A stretch of 64,000 bases of DNA from Beta vulgaris subsp. vulgaris (taxonomy: Eukaryota > Streptophyta > Magnoliopsida > Caryophyllales > Amaranthaceae), in the NCBI RefSeq assembly GCF_026745355.1, contig NC_079208.1, forward strand, positions 14,833,917 to 14,897,916. Reading direction: 5' to 3'. This document shows, piece by piece, positions 22,075-34,105 of the stretch. A program made the position numbers and the translations under genes. The stretch's first letter is position 1; each line of letters starts with the position of its first letter. The notes under the pieces are model-generated. The model ran no database searches. It had not been told where the DNA came from and saw nothing but the letters and a program-made list of their open reading frames with translations.

Positions 22075-22860
22075 ATGGCAACAACAACCTTAAAGATCGA
22101 CAAGTTTACGGGAAGGAATAGTTTTGGACTATGGCAGATAAAGATGAGAGCTTTATTGAAACAATTAGGTATCTGGAAACCATTGATTAAGGGTTTCACA
22201 ACGACATCAAAAGAGGGAAATCTGACTGGTCTAACTGAGGCCGAGTTGGAATCTATGGAGGAAAGAGCCCACTCCACTATCTTGCTATGCTTGGCGGACG
22301 ATGTCATCACTGAGGTTGCAGATGAAATCACGGCTGCAGGTCTGTGGTTGAAACTGGAGAGTTTGTACATGACAAAGTCGCTCACAAACAAATTGCTATT
22401 AAAGCAAAGGTTGTTTGGCCTACGCATGAGAGAAGGTATGTCCCTAAAAGATCATCTCGATCGTTTGAATTCTATTTTACTGGACTTGCGTAATTTAGAT
22501 GTTAAGATTGAGGATGAGGATGCTGCGTTGTTATTGTTGGTTTCATTGTCAAGTAGCTATGAACATTTTGTAGAGTCTTATGTGGTTGGAAAAGACACTG
22601 TGTCCCTAGAGGAGGTAAAGTCGGCACTTTATACTAGGGAATTGCGTCATAAAGCAACTGGTGATATGGTAGAGGATCGTGATTATTCTGTAGGTTTGGT
22701 AGCAAAGCTGAGAAAAATAAGGGAGATTCGAGTAGGAATAGGAGAAAACCTAGGTCGAAGGGCCCTAAAAGTAGTGATCTTTGCCATTATTGTAAAGAAC
22801 CGGGTCATTGGAAGAGTAAATGTCCTAAGAAGGATGGTTCGGCTTCTTTTGCAAAACAAA
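22075..22860 (+). pseudogene. Copia 1 gag (UBN2-type), frameshifted
   Basis: The frame starts MATTTLKIDKFTGRNSFGLW, the standard opening of plant copia gag. It continues through MRALLKQLGIW, LADDVITEVADE, LESLYMTKSLTNKLLLKQRL and SLSSSYEHFVES, all usual copia capsid motifs. Near 22690 a frameshift moves the zinc knuckle (CHYCKEPGHWKSKC, from 22782) out of frame. The 262-codon frame after that point is therefore not gag. It would form particles if intact; here it is a pseudogene. Confidence 0.85.
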
Positions 22861-22869
22861 TAATAAGGT

Positions 22870-23668
22870 TGACTACGATTCTGAGGAGGATTTAGCTCTA
22901 ATTGTCCATGAGGAGAAACGCTTAGAAGATAAGTGGGTTCTAGATAGTGGATGTTCTTCACATATGTGTTCTGACAAGGAGATGTTTTCGACCTACAGCT
23001 TATGAAAGAGTAGTGTTACTTTGGGTGACAATACGGTGTGTGAGGTGGTTGGAGTAGGCTCTGTGAGTTTTAGAATGCATGATGGGAGAGTTAAGGATCT
23101 TAGAGGCGTGAGGCATGTTCCACAACTTAAGAGAAATCTTATATCTCTTGGGATGTTAGACCGTAAGGGTTTTCGATTCCAAGGAGGGGATGGAGTTTTG
23201 CGTGTGATGAAGGGTTCTTGTGAGTTACTTCGTGGCGTGAAGTCAGGTGTGGGTAACTTGTATGATTTGCAGGGTACGGCACTGGCTAGAGATGATTCCG
23301 AGTTGAAGCTGCATTCTGGGTTGAAAAATGATGGTCTTGAGTGTGAGGTGGAGCTTATGGGGGCTTCTACACATGTTGAGGGGTCAGAGTCAACGAGAAT
23401 GAGTTCAACAACCGGGTTGGAGAGTACTACTTGGGCTGAGGATGAGAGTGTCAACAGTGAGGTAGAGTTTGTGGGAACTTCTATACAACTGGTTGAAACT
23501 AAGGGTCATCAAGAAGAACAACGAAGGGTCTCTCAGCAGCAGATTCGTATGATAAGGTTCGGTTCTATCGATACTTGTGTGCCAGCTTATAGCTATGGGA
23601 TCTCGAGCGACATGTCTTTGCCAGGGAATGTTGGTTTGAGAGGTGATTCTGGGAGAACACACAAGTAG
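22870..23668 (+). pseudogene. Copia 1 protease and pre-integrase remnant
   Basis: WVLDSGCSSHMC at 22934-22969 is the copia aspartic-protease active site (DSG). A stop (TGA at 23004) interrupts it. The next frame (23021) continues with GDNTVCEVVGVGSVSFRM, LRGVRHVPQLKRNLISLGML and GNLYDLQG, the protease/GAG_pre-integrase linker. Then follows Glu- and Ser-rich sequence of no recognised domain (LMGASTHVEGSESTRM...). Integrase, RT and RNase H are absent before the 3' LTR. Confidence 0.8.
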
Positions 23669-24156
23669 CTAGATTGGAACTCCAGGAGGAGTTGCCTGCG
23701 TTCCAGTGAGAACGAGGTGGAGTGCTCCGGCGCGAGCATAGAAGAACTTCGACGGAAGTTCCCCTGCGCCAAGGGTGTTTTGTTTTGGGTACTTAGACGT
23801 AAGTGCAAATGGCTCTAGTTGGAGCAACTGGCAGGGTACTGGCTCGTCTTGTTTAAGGTGGAGCTAGTGTGATTGCGGTTCAGTGAAGGCGATTTGATTT
23901 CCGATGGGTAATAAATTGGGTTTCAGGTGAATGCGCAACATGGGTCTCATAGGTTGTGAGACCGGGTCGTTCATGAGGAGTGGTCAGTGATCTTGGCGAG
24001 ATTGGGTGAGACTCATATGAGGGCAATCCTGGCATCGGGTGAAAGATGCATGAGCAGGAGGGGAAAGGAGTATCTCGCGTACTGGTGCAGAGGTACATGC
24101 TGTGTTGATGGTTTCGAGGTGGAGTTGTGTGGTAGATGCAAGTCAAGGTGGAGATT

Positions 24157-24639
24157 TGTGAAGTGTGACTTTGGTGCTCCCGCACTCGAGGCATGTGCGC
24201 CCGCACATCAGGCTGGTGCGCCCGCACCAGATGATGGTGCTCCCGCACCTATCGGGGGGATGCGAATTTTCGAGTGTTTTTTTATCTTACGACTTAGGGC
24301 TTGTATCTTAGACTTCATATAAATATGTTTTGTCATATTTAGGGCTTTGAACCACAAAAGTTAGAGAGAGAGAGATTAGAGAAAACACAATAGAGAAGAT
24401 TAGAGAGAGTCTTTGAGATTCAATTGGAAATCCATTCAATTGAATCTTGCCTATTGTATTTGTAATCGTCTCGTTCATAGTGAAACGATCTTTTTCCCTG
24501 CCTTGAGGACGTAGCTATCACGTTGATAGTGAACCTCGTTAAATCTTGTGTGTTCATTTATTCGCTTTCTTGTTTTTCTTGTGTGTGTGCTTGGTTGTTG
24601 TGGATTATTGTTGGTTTAATTAAACGCTTCCGCATAACA
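24157..24639 (+). repeat. Copia 1 3' LTR (483 bp)
   Basis: It matches the 5' LTR closely except for loss of about 135 bp near the start, where TGTGACTTTGGTGCTCCCGC joins directly to the last minisatellite units. It also has small indels in the GA-rich run. It retains four GTGC(G/T)CCCGCAC units. Confidence 0.85.
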
Positions 24640-24644
24640 TACTT

Positions 24645-25030
24645 ATATTAATCAATAACACCCAAAATCTGAATGAGTAACAACTACTTATATAACCCCC
24701 AAAACATTAATCAGTAATGCCTAGTTATATAAATAAGTAACACTTTCTTTCTGTACTGAATTATACCTAATTACATGATTGAGTAACCCGCAAAATATGA
24801 ATGAGTAACAAGTAGTTATATTAACCAGTAACCTCAAAAAAATATTAACTACTAATCCGCAAAAATAAATGAGTAACAGTTTCTTTTTACAGTTAGTAAT
24901 ACTTATTTATTAATCAATAACACAAACTTAAACTAACCAGTAACTCCAAAAAATATTATATACTAATCCTCAAAGAATAAACGAGTAACACTTGCTTTTC
25001 ATAATCAGTAATACATAATTATAGTAATGA
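24645..25030. repeat. About 45-bp tandem array, segment 3
   Basis: Degenerate units with CACCCAAAATCTGAATGAG, TTTCTTTCTGTACTGAATTA and CCCGCAAAATATGAATGAG continue from the Copia target duplication to the 3' end of the Helitron at 25031. Confidence 0.7.
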
Positions 25031-25266
25031 CTAGGTTTTAGGCCCATGCACAATGCACGGGAACTATTTAGTATAATAACAATGTTTATATATCAGCTAC
25101 AATGAAAACATGTAAATGATTCTTACTTTAACTTGATAAAAAAAAAACTTTGTGTTTAAGAGATATACACCTTTATATTAATTATAAAGTTGTTTAACAT
25201 ATACATGATACTCATATGTTTTGGAAGACTTCTTTTTAATGCAAAACGAAATTTATTAAGAAGTTA

Positions 25267-25531
25267 CTTCCTCCGTTCTATTTCTATAATATTGCAAAAT
25301 GAGATTTTTACACTATCCATTCACCATCATAACCTTTCACTATTTATTACGGTTTTTATGTAAGGAAAAATATTGTCATGTGGGGTCTTGTTAGATTCGT
25401 CTCGATATATAATTTCATAATATCAATTTTGTATAATTTTACTAAAAAGTAATTAAAGATATTAATAGTTAAAATAGTGTATTGGCAAACGTGAAAGCTT
25501 AATTGTTGCAGTAGAAAAAGAACGGAAGTTG
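25267..25531. mobile_element. Stowaway-type MITE 1
   Basis: Ends CTTCCTCCGTTCTATTTC and its inverse GAAAAAGAACGGAAGTTG are flanked by TA. The interior shares ATGTGGGGTCTTGTTAGATTC and GCAAACGTGAAA with the MITE at 56022-56280, so the two are one family. Confidence 0.8.
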
Positions 25532-26074
25532 TATAACATAGTCATAAGCAAAGTCAACAACACCTTAAGAGGAACTTTGGAATTCCATATTTGCTCCACA
25601 CTTTCGATGTAATTGAACCGCTAACAACTTATGTATGGGAATTCTTTGAAAAATTAATAAAGTGATGACATGATTTAATATAATATACCAATTTTGGAGT
25701 AGCCCCACAAAGCCATCATCTAAGGGTTGAGATGACAAAGGTAAATTAATGATTTCAACTGCTTCAAAAAGGGAAAGAACTTGCACGAACTTGGTCTTAT
25801 CCCAGTAATCACTTAGGGGTCAATTGTCTTAGAAACCCTCTCCACATTACAATCTTCATTTTTTACTCGAAATGACCTTAAAGTGTTGGACTTTCCATGT
25901 TCTTTCTCATAAATTAGTACTATTAGGCAATTTTTACTCGTGATTGAGAAATGGCTACGTAAAATTAGCCATGACTAAGAACTGGTTTCGGGAGATAAAC
26001 CTACCATGTAATAGGGATTGTCCTTGACTTTTAACACAGGGCCGAAAAAACTGTCTTTTTTGAAACATCATACG
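25532..26074. other. Helitron E interior, unrecognised
   Basis: A - strand frame at 25565-25786 has protein-like composition (VEIINLPLSSQPLDDGFVG...). I cannot assign it. It could be a captured gene piece. Confidence 0.3.
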
Positions 26075-26420
26075 AAATTTTGTTCCAACTGACAGAATAA
26101 GTATCATATGGGGTATAAATACCTTATTCCCCGTTGCTACATGAAATACCACAATTTCGATGATATATTGTATCATACCTAATTCTGAGTTGTGTGTATT
26201 TTTTGAGACATCATAAGAATTTTTTTGTTCCAACTGACAAAATAAGTACCATATGGGGTATAAATACCTTATTCCCCGTTGCTACCTGAAATTACCACAA
26301 TTTCGATGATATATTGTATCATACCTTATTCCCTGTTCCATCTGACATAATGAGTATCATACGGGGTTTCCCACTTTACTTTTTTACCTAAATACCTTAT
26401 TCCCCGTTGCTACTTGAAAT
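26075..26420. repeat. Tandem repeat, about 155-bp unit
   Basis: The sequence TTCCAACTGACA(G/A)AATAAG...CATATGGGGTATAAATACC...TTCCCCGTTGCTAC...ACAATTTCGATGATATATTG is repeated at about 26083 and 26228, with a shortened third copy from 26325. Confidence 0.75.
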
Positions 26421-28273
26421 AATCCTTACTCATTAGCTTCTTCCTAAAAACAATTTTAGAATATATTAAGCCACCACAATTTAATTAATATTAAGAATAA
26501 TTTAGAAAATGATAATTTTGTATAGTAAACAATTATAAATACACAGTACTTGTATAATGTATGTGTGTTTTATAAGTTCTCCATATGATTTACATTTCAA
26601 TATTATCTTTCTCAAAAGAAAAAAGAAGCTGTCAAAACAAAGTGCATAGACAAATTAACAACTTTTCTAATTCGATAACTTCTAAATCTATCAACAACAA
26701 TTTTACTCTCTTATAGACCAACTAAAAGTGAATACTTATAAATCTCTCTTTTGATATATAATTAACTCATTTTGTTGATTCACCTCTCAATTAGTGTAGT
26801 AAAAAGGACTAATTGACTGTAGCAAAAAGGACTAATTGATAACACAATTGCTAACACATGCTGTATCATTGTTTATTTTTCGAAAAAAGATTCAAAACAC
26901 AACCTAAAGGAATTATAGGTATGATGATGCACAAACTAAATGTAAATCAATAGTTGCATTTGTTTGCCTCATATTTGCAGTTAGGATTTTTTAATATGGC
27001 ATGTATAGTAGTAACTCTGGTTTGCCTAGTTAATTCCGTCTATCTTCTTTTTGCTATCATTTCATGAGCCTTTTCCCCATTTGTCTTCTCTTCTTCCCTC
27101 TCCTCAAGCCCTCAGCTCAGTTGAAGTAAATTCTCGTTTGAAGTAAAAACTTCTCATCATCTCCCCAAAAAAATTCTCTAATATCTAACCCTCCTTTTTG
27201 TGGTGAAAATTTCTATCATCTCTCCAAATATTAACAAAAATATTTCTATGACATGAAGAAAATCAGTTACTTTCGGTTTGAATGTCTTGATAGAAATACA
27301 AAGAAAAATGAGTTATTGAGTCTTGACTATTAAGTTCATTCTAAAAGATCAAAAGGTAAGCTTTGATCACAGGTTTCCAATGCATTTTAGGTTTCTGATC
27401 TAAAACTTGTATTTCAATCACTAATCCTATTTGCATGTGTAATTGTGTATATATCCAATGGATATTCAGTACCCAAAATTTTGATTCTCATAGGTCATTT
27501 GGTCAATGTTTTTCCTTCACTATATCGCCATAAATACCTACAAATTTGTCTAATTTCATCACATAATAAGAATAGTTGGTCTTAATAGGAACATAGTGGT
27601 AGTTTGTTTCGTTGCATTTATTCTAAGCTGCATGTTGATATAAATTAAGCATATGATGAATCATGGAGTTTTTTTCATAGCCTTTTCTACAAAACGGGCC
27701 TAAAAATACCTCTAGTATGTTTCTTAAGAAATTACAAATAAGAGATTATATGATTGTATTTATTAATAAGAAATAAGAAAAAAAAACTAAATTGTAAATT
27801 TAGATTTTTAATTGATCTGAAATATCTTCAAGACAACTACTATAAGCAAAAGAAAGAAAAAACATTCAAATACATGATTATTAATTATTTAGTGAACCCC
27901 CATTTTACTGGATCAATTCTTTCTTGCTCCTCTGACTTTCCGGCGCTGCTGCCATGTTCCGTCGGTGCTACTGTCGTTGTGTCGTCGTCGCAGCTGCTAT
28001 AGTGTTGAGGTTGTTAGTTGTTACGTTGTTGATCGTGACTCAAAGTTGATTCCTTTATTGTCTTGGTGGTTGTCTCGGTGGCTCGCTGCTCCTCGTTGTT
28101 GGGCTCCTGCCTCCGATTTTTTTGTCCTTATGATCCATGAAGAATACAATCGCCATTGTTACGTTATTGTGTTGTTGATTGTGATGCAAATATTTATACT
28201 ACAAAGGTATAAAGTTATTGCCCTTAAATTAGGGTTTGTATTATGGAAAGAATTCATTATGCAATTAACTTGC
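26421..28273. other. AT-rich Helitron E interior, no supported gene
   Basis: Short frames at 27754-28276 lack family motifs. I saw no splice-framed exon that I recognise. Confidence 0.35.
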
Positions 28274-30061
28274 TAATAAGTGCGTTTCTAACGCACTTTA
28301 TGACTTTCTTTTGGCTTGTTTTAGCTCCCTTGTTCTCCGTTTCTTCCTTCTTTCTCCTCACTTTTCCCTTCTATTTCATTCACTTGATCATACTTGATCA
28401 TAGGGACATTTTGCTAGATTTTCGATCTATTTTGATCGAATTTCTAGCGCATATGCTTTCACCATGTTTGCTCGTGTTTTTAATGCAGGTATGACCCTTT
28501 TCGGGGCCGAGTAATGCGAGACATGGCACAAGGGAACGAGCTAGAGGATGAGAGGGAGCATGAGGTGCGCCTAGACCCCCCCCCCCGCGCACATGATGGT
28601 GCGCCCGCACATGCTGTACGTGCGCCCGCACCATCGACAAATTATGGAGCAAATAACAGAACGCATAGGTGCGCCCGCACAGAGCACAAGGTGCGCCCGC
28701 ACCTGCGTCTGGTGCGCCCGCACTAACTAAATGTGCGCCCGCACATTTTGACGGAGGAACTTAGACTGAGGCAGACGATTTGGTGCTCCCGCACCTTATA
28801 CGTGGTGCGCCCGCACCTATGTCTGGTGCGTCCGCACCTTTTCCTTGTGCGCCCGCACCTTCTATGGAGCCATTTACAAAAAGACAGGAGATTTGGTGCT
28901 CCCGCACGTGAGGTCTGGTGCGCCCGCACCTCATCTTGGTGCGCCCGCACCATGCGTTCCGGAATGAAGAATTCGATCATTAAACCCTTTTTTCTTTTTA
29001 GTTTTAGAATTACGCTTTCATTCTAGTTTACAGAGAATTTTTAGGATTTTTATTAGAAGAAAAACCTTTAGTTTCCATTGATAATTGAGATTGTGATCAT
29101 AGTTGTGATTCGATTGACATTCAAGGTACTTTTCATTCAATTCAATTCAAAGTTTTAGTTTTTATTTCATTCTTTCCGTCTTGTTCTTGCTTTTGATTAT
29201 TCTAGATCTTTATTCTCTTAGTTCCATAATTGCGATTTACATTAGTTTAATCATTACTTAATCATGTTTAGCCTTAGAATAGTCATAGATTCATTGTTTA
29301 ATTGCTTTAACTCCATAAAGTGAGTAGTTTCATAATCTAGGGTTAGGGTGAAAGTATGAATTAGGGTTTTAAATATGATGTTGATGTGATTGTGATGTAT
29401 GGAGAATTATGCATTGATCTTGGTGTTTTGAGACCTTAGGATAGATATTGATCACATTTATACTTTGGTATTTTGATTTCAAATGTTCTTAAATCGGATT
29501 TTGAACTCTTTTATCATCCCCAAGAATCAACTTAATTTCTATACCAAGATATTGGATGGAAATTAAGGGGATCCTTCATTAGGGGTTTTCCAAACTTATT
29601 GAATCTCTTAATCAATTAACTAAAGACCATTCGAGAGAGGATTTAGTTGATTGATTAAGTGATTACTCTTGAGGACCATTCGAGAGAGGACTCGATTATT
29701 TTAGAGGAGAACTAAACCTTGCATAATCGTCTTTGTTCTTCACAATCGCATTAACAATCATCATCCTTCTTATTCATACTAGTAACCTTAACTCTAGTGT
29801 CTTTTATTGATATTTAAACTCTGATATTTGCTTGTTCTAGTTGATAGTTAGTCTTAATTGTTACCAAACCTCTTTCAAACCCCCAAATACCCTTCAATTA
29901 GGTAGTCTAGACTTGATAGACTTTAATCAATCCCATTTTCCCTGTGGATCGACCCTTGACTTGCCCTTACTATTCTCTTAGTAATTGCTTGTTAGGACTT
30001 ATAAATATTGTTTGGAAAGCGGTTCTTAGTGCCTTAACGACACACTAAAAACCTCTTATCA
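28274..30061 (+). repeat. Athila-like 5' LTR (1788 bp)
   Basis: It starts TAATAAGTGCG and ends CCTCTTATCA. It holds a short C run (about 28576-28586), the palindromic minisatellite, two ACCATTCGAGAGAGGA repeats (29628 and 29680) and the conserved GGATCGACCCTTGACTTGCC motif near the 3' end. Confidence 0.85.
28562..28960. repeat. Palindromic GGTGCGCCCGCACC minisatellite, Athila 5' LTR
   Basis: About a dozen units (GTGCGCCCGCAC, GGTGCTCCCGCACC, GTGCGTCCGCACC) are spaced about 20-50 bp apart. The unit and also its flank GAGGCAGACGATTTGGTGC match the Copia 1 LTR. Confidence 0.85.
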
Positions 30062-30063
30062 AA

Positions 30064-30082
30064 ATGGCGCCGTTGCCGGGGA
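30064..30082 (+). promoter_or_regulatory. Primer-binding site of Athila-like element
   Basis: ATGGCGCCGTTGCCGGGGA begins two bases after the LTR. This is the classic PBS of plant Athila/Tat elements, complementary to a tRNA 3' end (usually given as tRNA-Asp). Confidence 0.85.
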
Positions 30083-30199
30083 AATTGTGCTATTGATTGA
30101 AGTATATTTTAGTTTAGTTTGCTTAGTTGATTTTTCTTTTATTTTCTTTTTAACTGTGGTTGTTATTTGCTAATCCTCTGCTTAGCTTTGTTGTGTTAC

Positions 30200-30965
30200 A
30201 TGAGAAGAAGAACTCACGGTTCACCCACATTGCCTCTAGATCCTGAAATCGACCGTACATTGCGAAAGCTTCGGAAGAATTTGGAAATTTGACTTTGGGT
30301 TCCGAGCCTTCTTCACCAATCTCAAGTACATCAAGTGAAGTTGAATCAGAAATGGGTGAAGCAAATCCACAACTGTTTAGGGATTTCGGAAATCCGGGTT
30401 CCTATGTTCTTCAAGGTGGAATTCGACTCCCACCACCACTAAATTTCAGCATTCACCCTCAGTATACTCGGATGGTGAAAGCAGAGCAGTTTTGTGGGGG
30501 GTCAGATGAAGATCCTCTAGACCATCTCGACAGGTTTCTTGAGATCTGTGCCATGATAACAACTAATGATGTCTCTCCTGACTACATCAAGATGCACTTG
30601 TTCCGGTCCTCTCTTACCGGAAAAGCAAAGTCATGGCTCAAGAGCTTGCCTGCTAATTCCCTCACTACATGGGAAGAAGTCACATGGCCTTCTTGAAGAA
30701 ATACTTCCCGGAGTGGAAGACTGCGGACATAAGGAGGAAGATCTCCTCATTTGAGCAAGAGAACGATGAGACACTTGCCGAAGCTTGGGAGCGGTTCAAG
30801 GAGATGATCCGTTCATGCCCACACCATGAGTTCAACAAGAATCTACTCATGCGATTTTTCTATGATGGTCTTGATCCGATTCACGGGCCAACCTTGATGC
30901 TGGAGCGGGAGGTCAACTATCTAAGATCCCGCAAGAACAACTTGAGTCCACAATTGAGGAAGTGA
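30200..30965 (+). pseudogene. Athila-like gag, capsid part
   Basis: Three successive frames carry the gag. The first (30200) reads MRRRTHGSPTLPLDPEIDRT and stops early. The second (to 30696) has ENPQLF-like leader sequence, INPQYTRMVKAEQF-type motifs, DEDPLDHLDRFLEICAMI and GKAKSWLKSLP. The third, from about 30669, has FLKKYFPEWKTADIRRKISS, WERFKEMIRSCPHH and FYDGLDP. These are the Retrotrans_gag motifs in the right order. At least two frameshifts break it. Confidence 0.85.
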
Positions 30966-31059
30966 TCAAGAACTACTCATGGGGTGGAAGACGAAGAGGT
31001 GCTCAACCTAAGAAGAGCGGAAAGTTTGAAATTGACCCCATGGATCAAATTCAACCAAG

Positions 31060-32007
31060 ATGGACCAACTCGACAAGAAGCTCTCCAAGATCAATCTTGC
31101 ATCGTCTACTCCTTCACAGGTAAACTCTTTTTCTTGTGATATTTGTGGTGGTACTAACCATGATACTTCTTATTGTGGAGGTACCCATTCGGAGCATGTG
31201 GCGGCAATTAATTCAAGAGGAGATGGATATCAAGGAAACCAAGGGTATAGGAACAATCAACAAGGAGGTTGGAGACAACCTCAACAAAACTACACCCAAG
31301 GATTCAACCAACCTCAACAAGGATGGAATCAACCTCAACAAGGGTACAACCAAGCTCACAACCAAGGGTTTGCGCAAGGGTATAACCAAAACCAAAACTA
31401 TAACCAAGGTGGTTCCTCCTCACAAGGGTCCAACACTTACCAAGCTCCACATCAAAGGACCAACAACCCAAAACCTCCCTCCAATCTTCCATTCCCCAAA
31501 CAAAATCCCGAACCTACACCATCTTCCGATCCAACCTCTCTCCAAATTCTCCAACAACTCCAATCCATGAACCAAATTCTCCAAAACCATGAGCAAAGGT
31601 TTCAAGAGCTACAAGCCCACAACAAAATGCTTGAAACCCAAATTGCCCAAGTAGCTGAGAAAAATCCCTCCACCCCCACAAATCAACTTCCAGGCCAACC
31701 CATCTCTAACCCTAACCTCCATCAAGCCAAAGCCATTCATTTGAGGTCGGAAATAAGTTATGCGGGTCCTAAGATGCCGAATGGGGAGTTAGAGAAGGAT
31801 GAAGAAGCTAGGTTGTTTGAGAAGGAGGATGGAGCTGAGGAAACTGAGAAAGAGGAATTGAGGAGAAAGATGAGTCACATGTTCAAGTTGGTGACAAAAA
31901 CCATTGCCATCACCTCCACCAACCAAATCTATGTGCCTCCGGTTCCCTATCCTCATAGGTTGGTAGAGAGAAAGTTGAGTGACAAGTTCACTAAATTTCT
32001 AATGTGA
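31060..32007 (+). pseudogene. Athila-like gag, nucleocapsid and Gln/Asn-rich linker
   Basis: The frame contains a CCHC zinc knuckle (CDICGGTNHDTSYC) followed by a long Gln-, Asn- and Gly-rich repeat (QPQQGWNQPQQGYNQ) and a Pro-rich segment. It then has a coiled-coil-like SMNQILQNHEQRFQELQAHN stretch and an acidic region (ELEKDEEARLFEKED). The knuckle binds RNA in intact elements. It ends in a stop at 32007, while gag-pol continues in another frame. Confidence 0.75.
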
Positions 32008-32044
32008 TGAAGAGCCTGCAAATCAACATCCATTCCTTGAGGCT

Positions 32045-32893
32045 ATGTCTCAAATGCCAGCTTATGCTAAGTTCTTGAAAGAGATCCTCTCCAATAAGCG
32101 AAAACTTGAAGATGAGCTTATCTCCCTACCTTACCAAGTGAGTGCTCTTGTGCAACGAACTATGCCCAAGAAGCAAAGAGATCCCGGGAGTTTCACCTTG
32201 CCGGTGAAGATAGGTGATTTAGAGCCTAAGGGTGCACTGGCCGATCTAGGAGCAAGTGTCAATTTGATGCCCCTTTCTATTGCAAAGCACCTGAAATTTC
32301 CTCTTCATCCTACGCGCAAAACGATTCAATTGGCGGACCGCACTGTGAGAGTCCCTTGTGGTGAGTTGGAGGATATACCGATTCAAGTTGGGCATGTGTT
32401 TGTACCATGCGACTTTGTGGTGATGGATATGGAGGAAGATCCTGAGACTCCTCTTATTCTGGGAAGAGAAGCTCTAAAGACTTTGGGTGCCGTGATAAAC
32501 TGCAAAAACGACACAATCACGGTTGAGGTAGCTAATGAGCGGGTGGTGTTTGAGTTCTCTAAGACATTGAAGAGACCTATGATGGAGAAAATTTGCCGGG
32601 TAAGCCTAGTGGAAGATGAGGTAGAGGACACCATGCGTGTGGATAATTCTGGGGACGATTTGTATGCTGCACTTACCGACACCCTTAGCTTGGACATGGA
32701 AGAGGAAACGCAAGATGAGGCGTTTGAGGTTCTAGCTACATCATCCACGGAAAAAGAGGAGTGTTCTAAGCCTCCTCCCAAGGTAGAGTTCAAACCCCTT
32801 CCCTCCTCTCTTAGATATGTTTTTCTTGATGATGCATGTACTTATCCTGTTATTGTCAATTCGAGTCTTGATGACATTTCTATATCAAACTGA
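32045..32893 (+). pseudogene. Athila-like aspartic protease
   Basis: DPGSFTLPVKIGD and GALADLGASVNLMPLS (residues 64-79) form the protease with the Athila-type active site DLGAS in place of DTG or DSG. LILGREALKTLGAVIN follows as the flap/C-terminal motif. The remaining 150 residues are an acidic linker toward RT (EEETQDEAFEV, KPPPKVEFKPLP, LRYVFLDD). This 282-codon frame is open but separated from gag and RT by frame changes. Confidence 0.8.
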
Positions 32894-32901
32894 TTGGAAT
32901 T

Positions 32902-34104
32902 TTGCAAAAATATAAAGATGTCATTGGGTATTCGATTGATGACCTTAAGGGGATAAGCCCTTCTCTTGCTATGCATCGTATCCATCTCATCGATAGTAAT
33001 GCCTCCTCCATCGAGCATCAGAGAAGGCTCAATCCCAACCTCAAAGAGGTTGTGAAAAAGGAGATCTTGAAACTACGTGGACCGGGAATCATCTATGCTA
33101 TCTCAGATAGCAAGTGGGTGAGCCCGATTCACGTGGTTCCAAAAAAAGGAGGCATGACTATAGTTGAGAATGAGAAAGGAGAAACAATCTCAACTAGGAC
33201 TGTCACTGGGTGGAGAGTCTGTATTGATTACAGAAAACTGAACAAATCCACCGGAAAGATCATTTCCCCCTTCCCTTCATTGACCAAATGTTGGAGAGGC
33301 TTGCTCGTCATTCACACTTCTGTTTTCTCGATGGTTATTCCGGATTCTTTCAAATCCCCATTCATCCGGATGACCGAGAGAAAACCACCTTTACTTGTCC
33401 GTATGGGACATTTGCATATCGAATGATGCCCTTTGGTTTATGTAAGGCCCCATACACTTTTCAAAGGTGTATGACAACAATCTTCTCTGACATGCTAGAA
33501 GATTCCATTGAGGTGTTCATGGACGACTTTAGCGTGTGTGGTTCGTCTTTTGACACATGTCTGGTTAATCTTGAATGTGTGTTAAAAAGGTGTCAAGAGA
33601 CGAACCTCGTATTGAATTGGGAGAAGTGTCACTTTATGGTCGAGGAAGGCATTGTACTTGGGCATAAAGTGTCGAAAAAGGGTATTGAGGTAGATCCGGC
33701 AAAGGTTTCGGTTATTGAGAAGCTTCCGCCACCGAACTCGTGACGGGAGTTCGTGCTTTCCTTGGACATGCTGGTTTTTACCGGCGTTTCATCAAGGATT
33801 TCTCTCAAATAGCCAAACCATTGACGAATCTACTTCAAAAAGATGTTGATTTTGAGTTTGATGAGTCTTGTACTGAGGCTTTTGAAACTCTTAAAAAAGC
33901 CCTTACTTCTGCCCCCATTGTGCAAGCTCCGGATTGGAGCCTGCCTTTTGAGCTAATGTGCGATGCTAGTGACTTTTCAGTGGGAGTTGTTCTTGGGCAA
34001 CGCAAGGAAGGGAGGCTTCATGTGATAGCCTATGCAAGTAGGACTCTAGATGATGCTCAACGAAACTATGCAACTACGGAGAAGGAAATGTTGGCCGTGG
34101 TCTT

Positions 34105-34105
<1 letters not shown>
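32902..34105 (+). pseudogene. Athila-like reverse transcriptase and partial RNase H
   Basis: Frame 1 (to about 33290) has SPSLAMHRIHLID, PNLKEVVKKEILKL, SKWVSPIHVVPKKGG and GWRVCIDYRKLN. Frame 2 (33288-33743) has FCFLDGYSGFFQIPIHPDD, YGTFAYRMMPFGLCKAP and the catalytic VFMDDFSVCG. Frame 3 (33740 on) has RAFLGHAGFYRRFIKDFSQI and the RNase H start FELMCDASDFSVGVVLGQ and YATTEKEMLAVVF. It then runs into poly-C at 34106. The rest of RNase H and all of integrase are missing. Confidence 0.88.

Larger units (their letters stand above)
21405..24639 (+). mobile_element. Ty1/copia retrotransposon 1, lacking IN and RT
   Basis: Full borders are visible: 5' LTR 21405-22024 and 3' LTR 24157-24639, both TGTGAAGTGTGAC...GCATAACA, with the 5-bp duplication TACTT at 21400-21404 and 24640-24644. 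A PBS-like GTGGTAATCAAAGAGC follows the 5' LTR, and the purine-rich AAGGTGGAGA precedes the 3' LTR. The 2.1-kb interior encodes gag and the start of protease. It then passes into sequence without integrase, reverse transcriptase or RNase H, so it is non-autonomous. It split the 45-bp array. Confidence 0.9.

Noticed and set aside
25955..26233. Transcription-factor-like - strand peptide (VGTKFRMMFQK)
   Set aside because: The resemblance covers only a few residues and half the frame is tandem repeat.
28514..29026. Arg/Pro/His-rich frames over the GGTGCGCCCGCACC array
   Set aside because: They are translations of the LTR minisatellite and recur in the same form at 34.2 kb.
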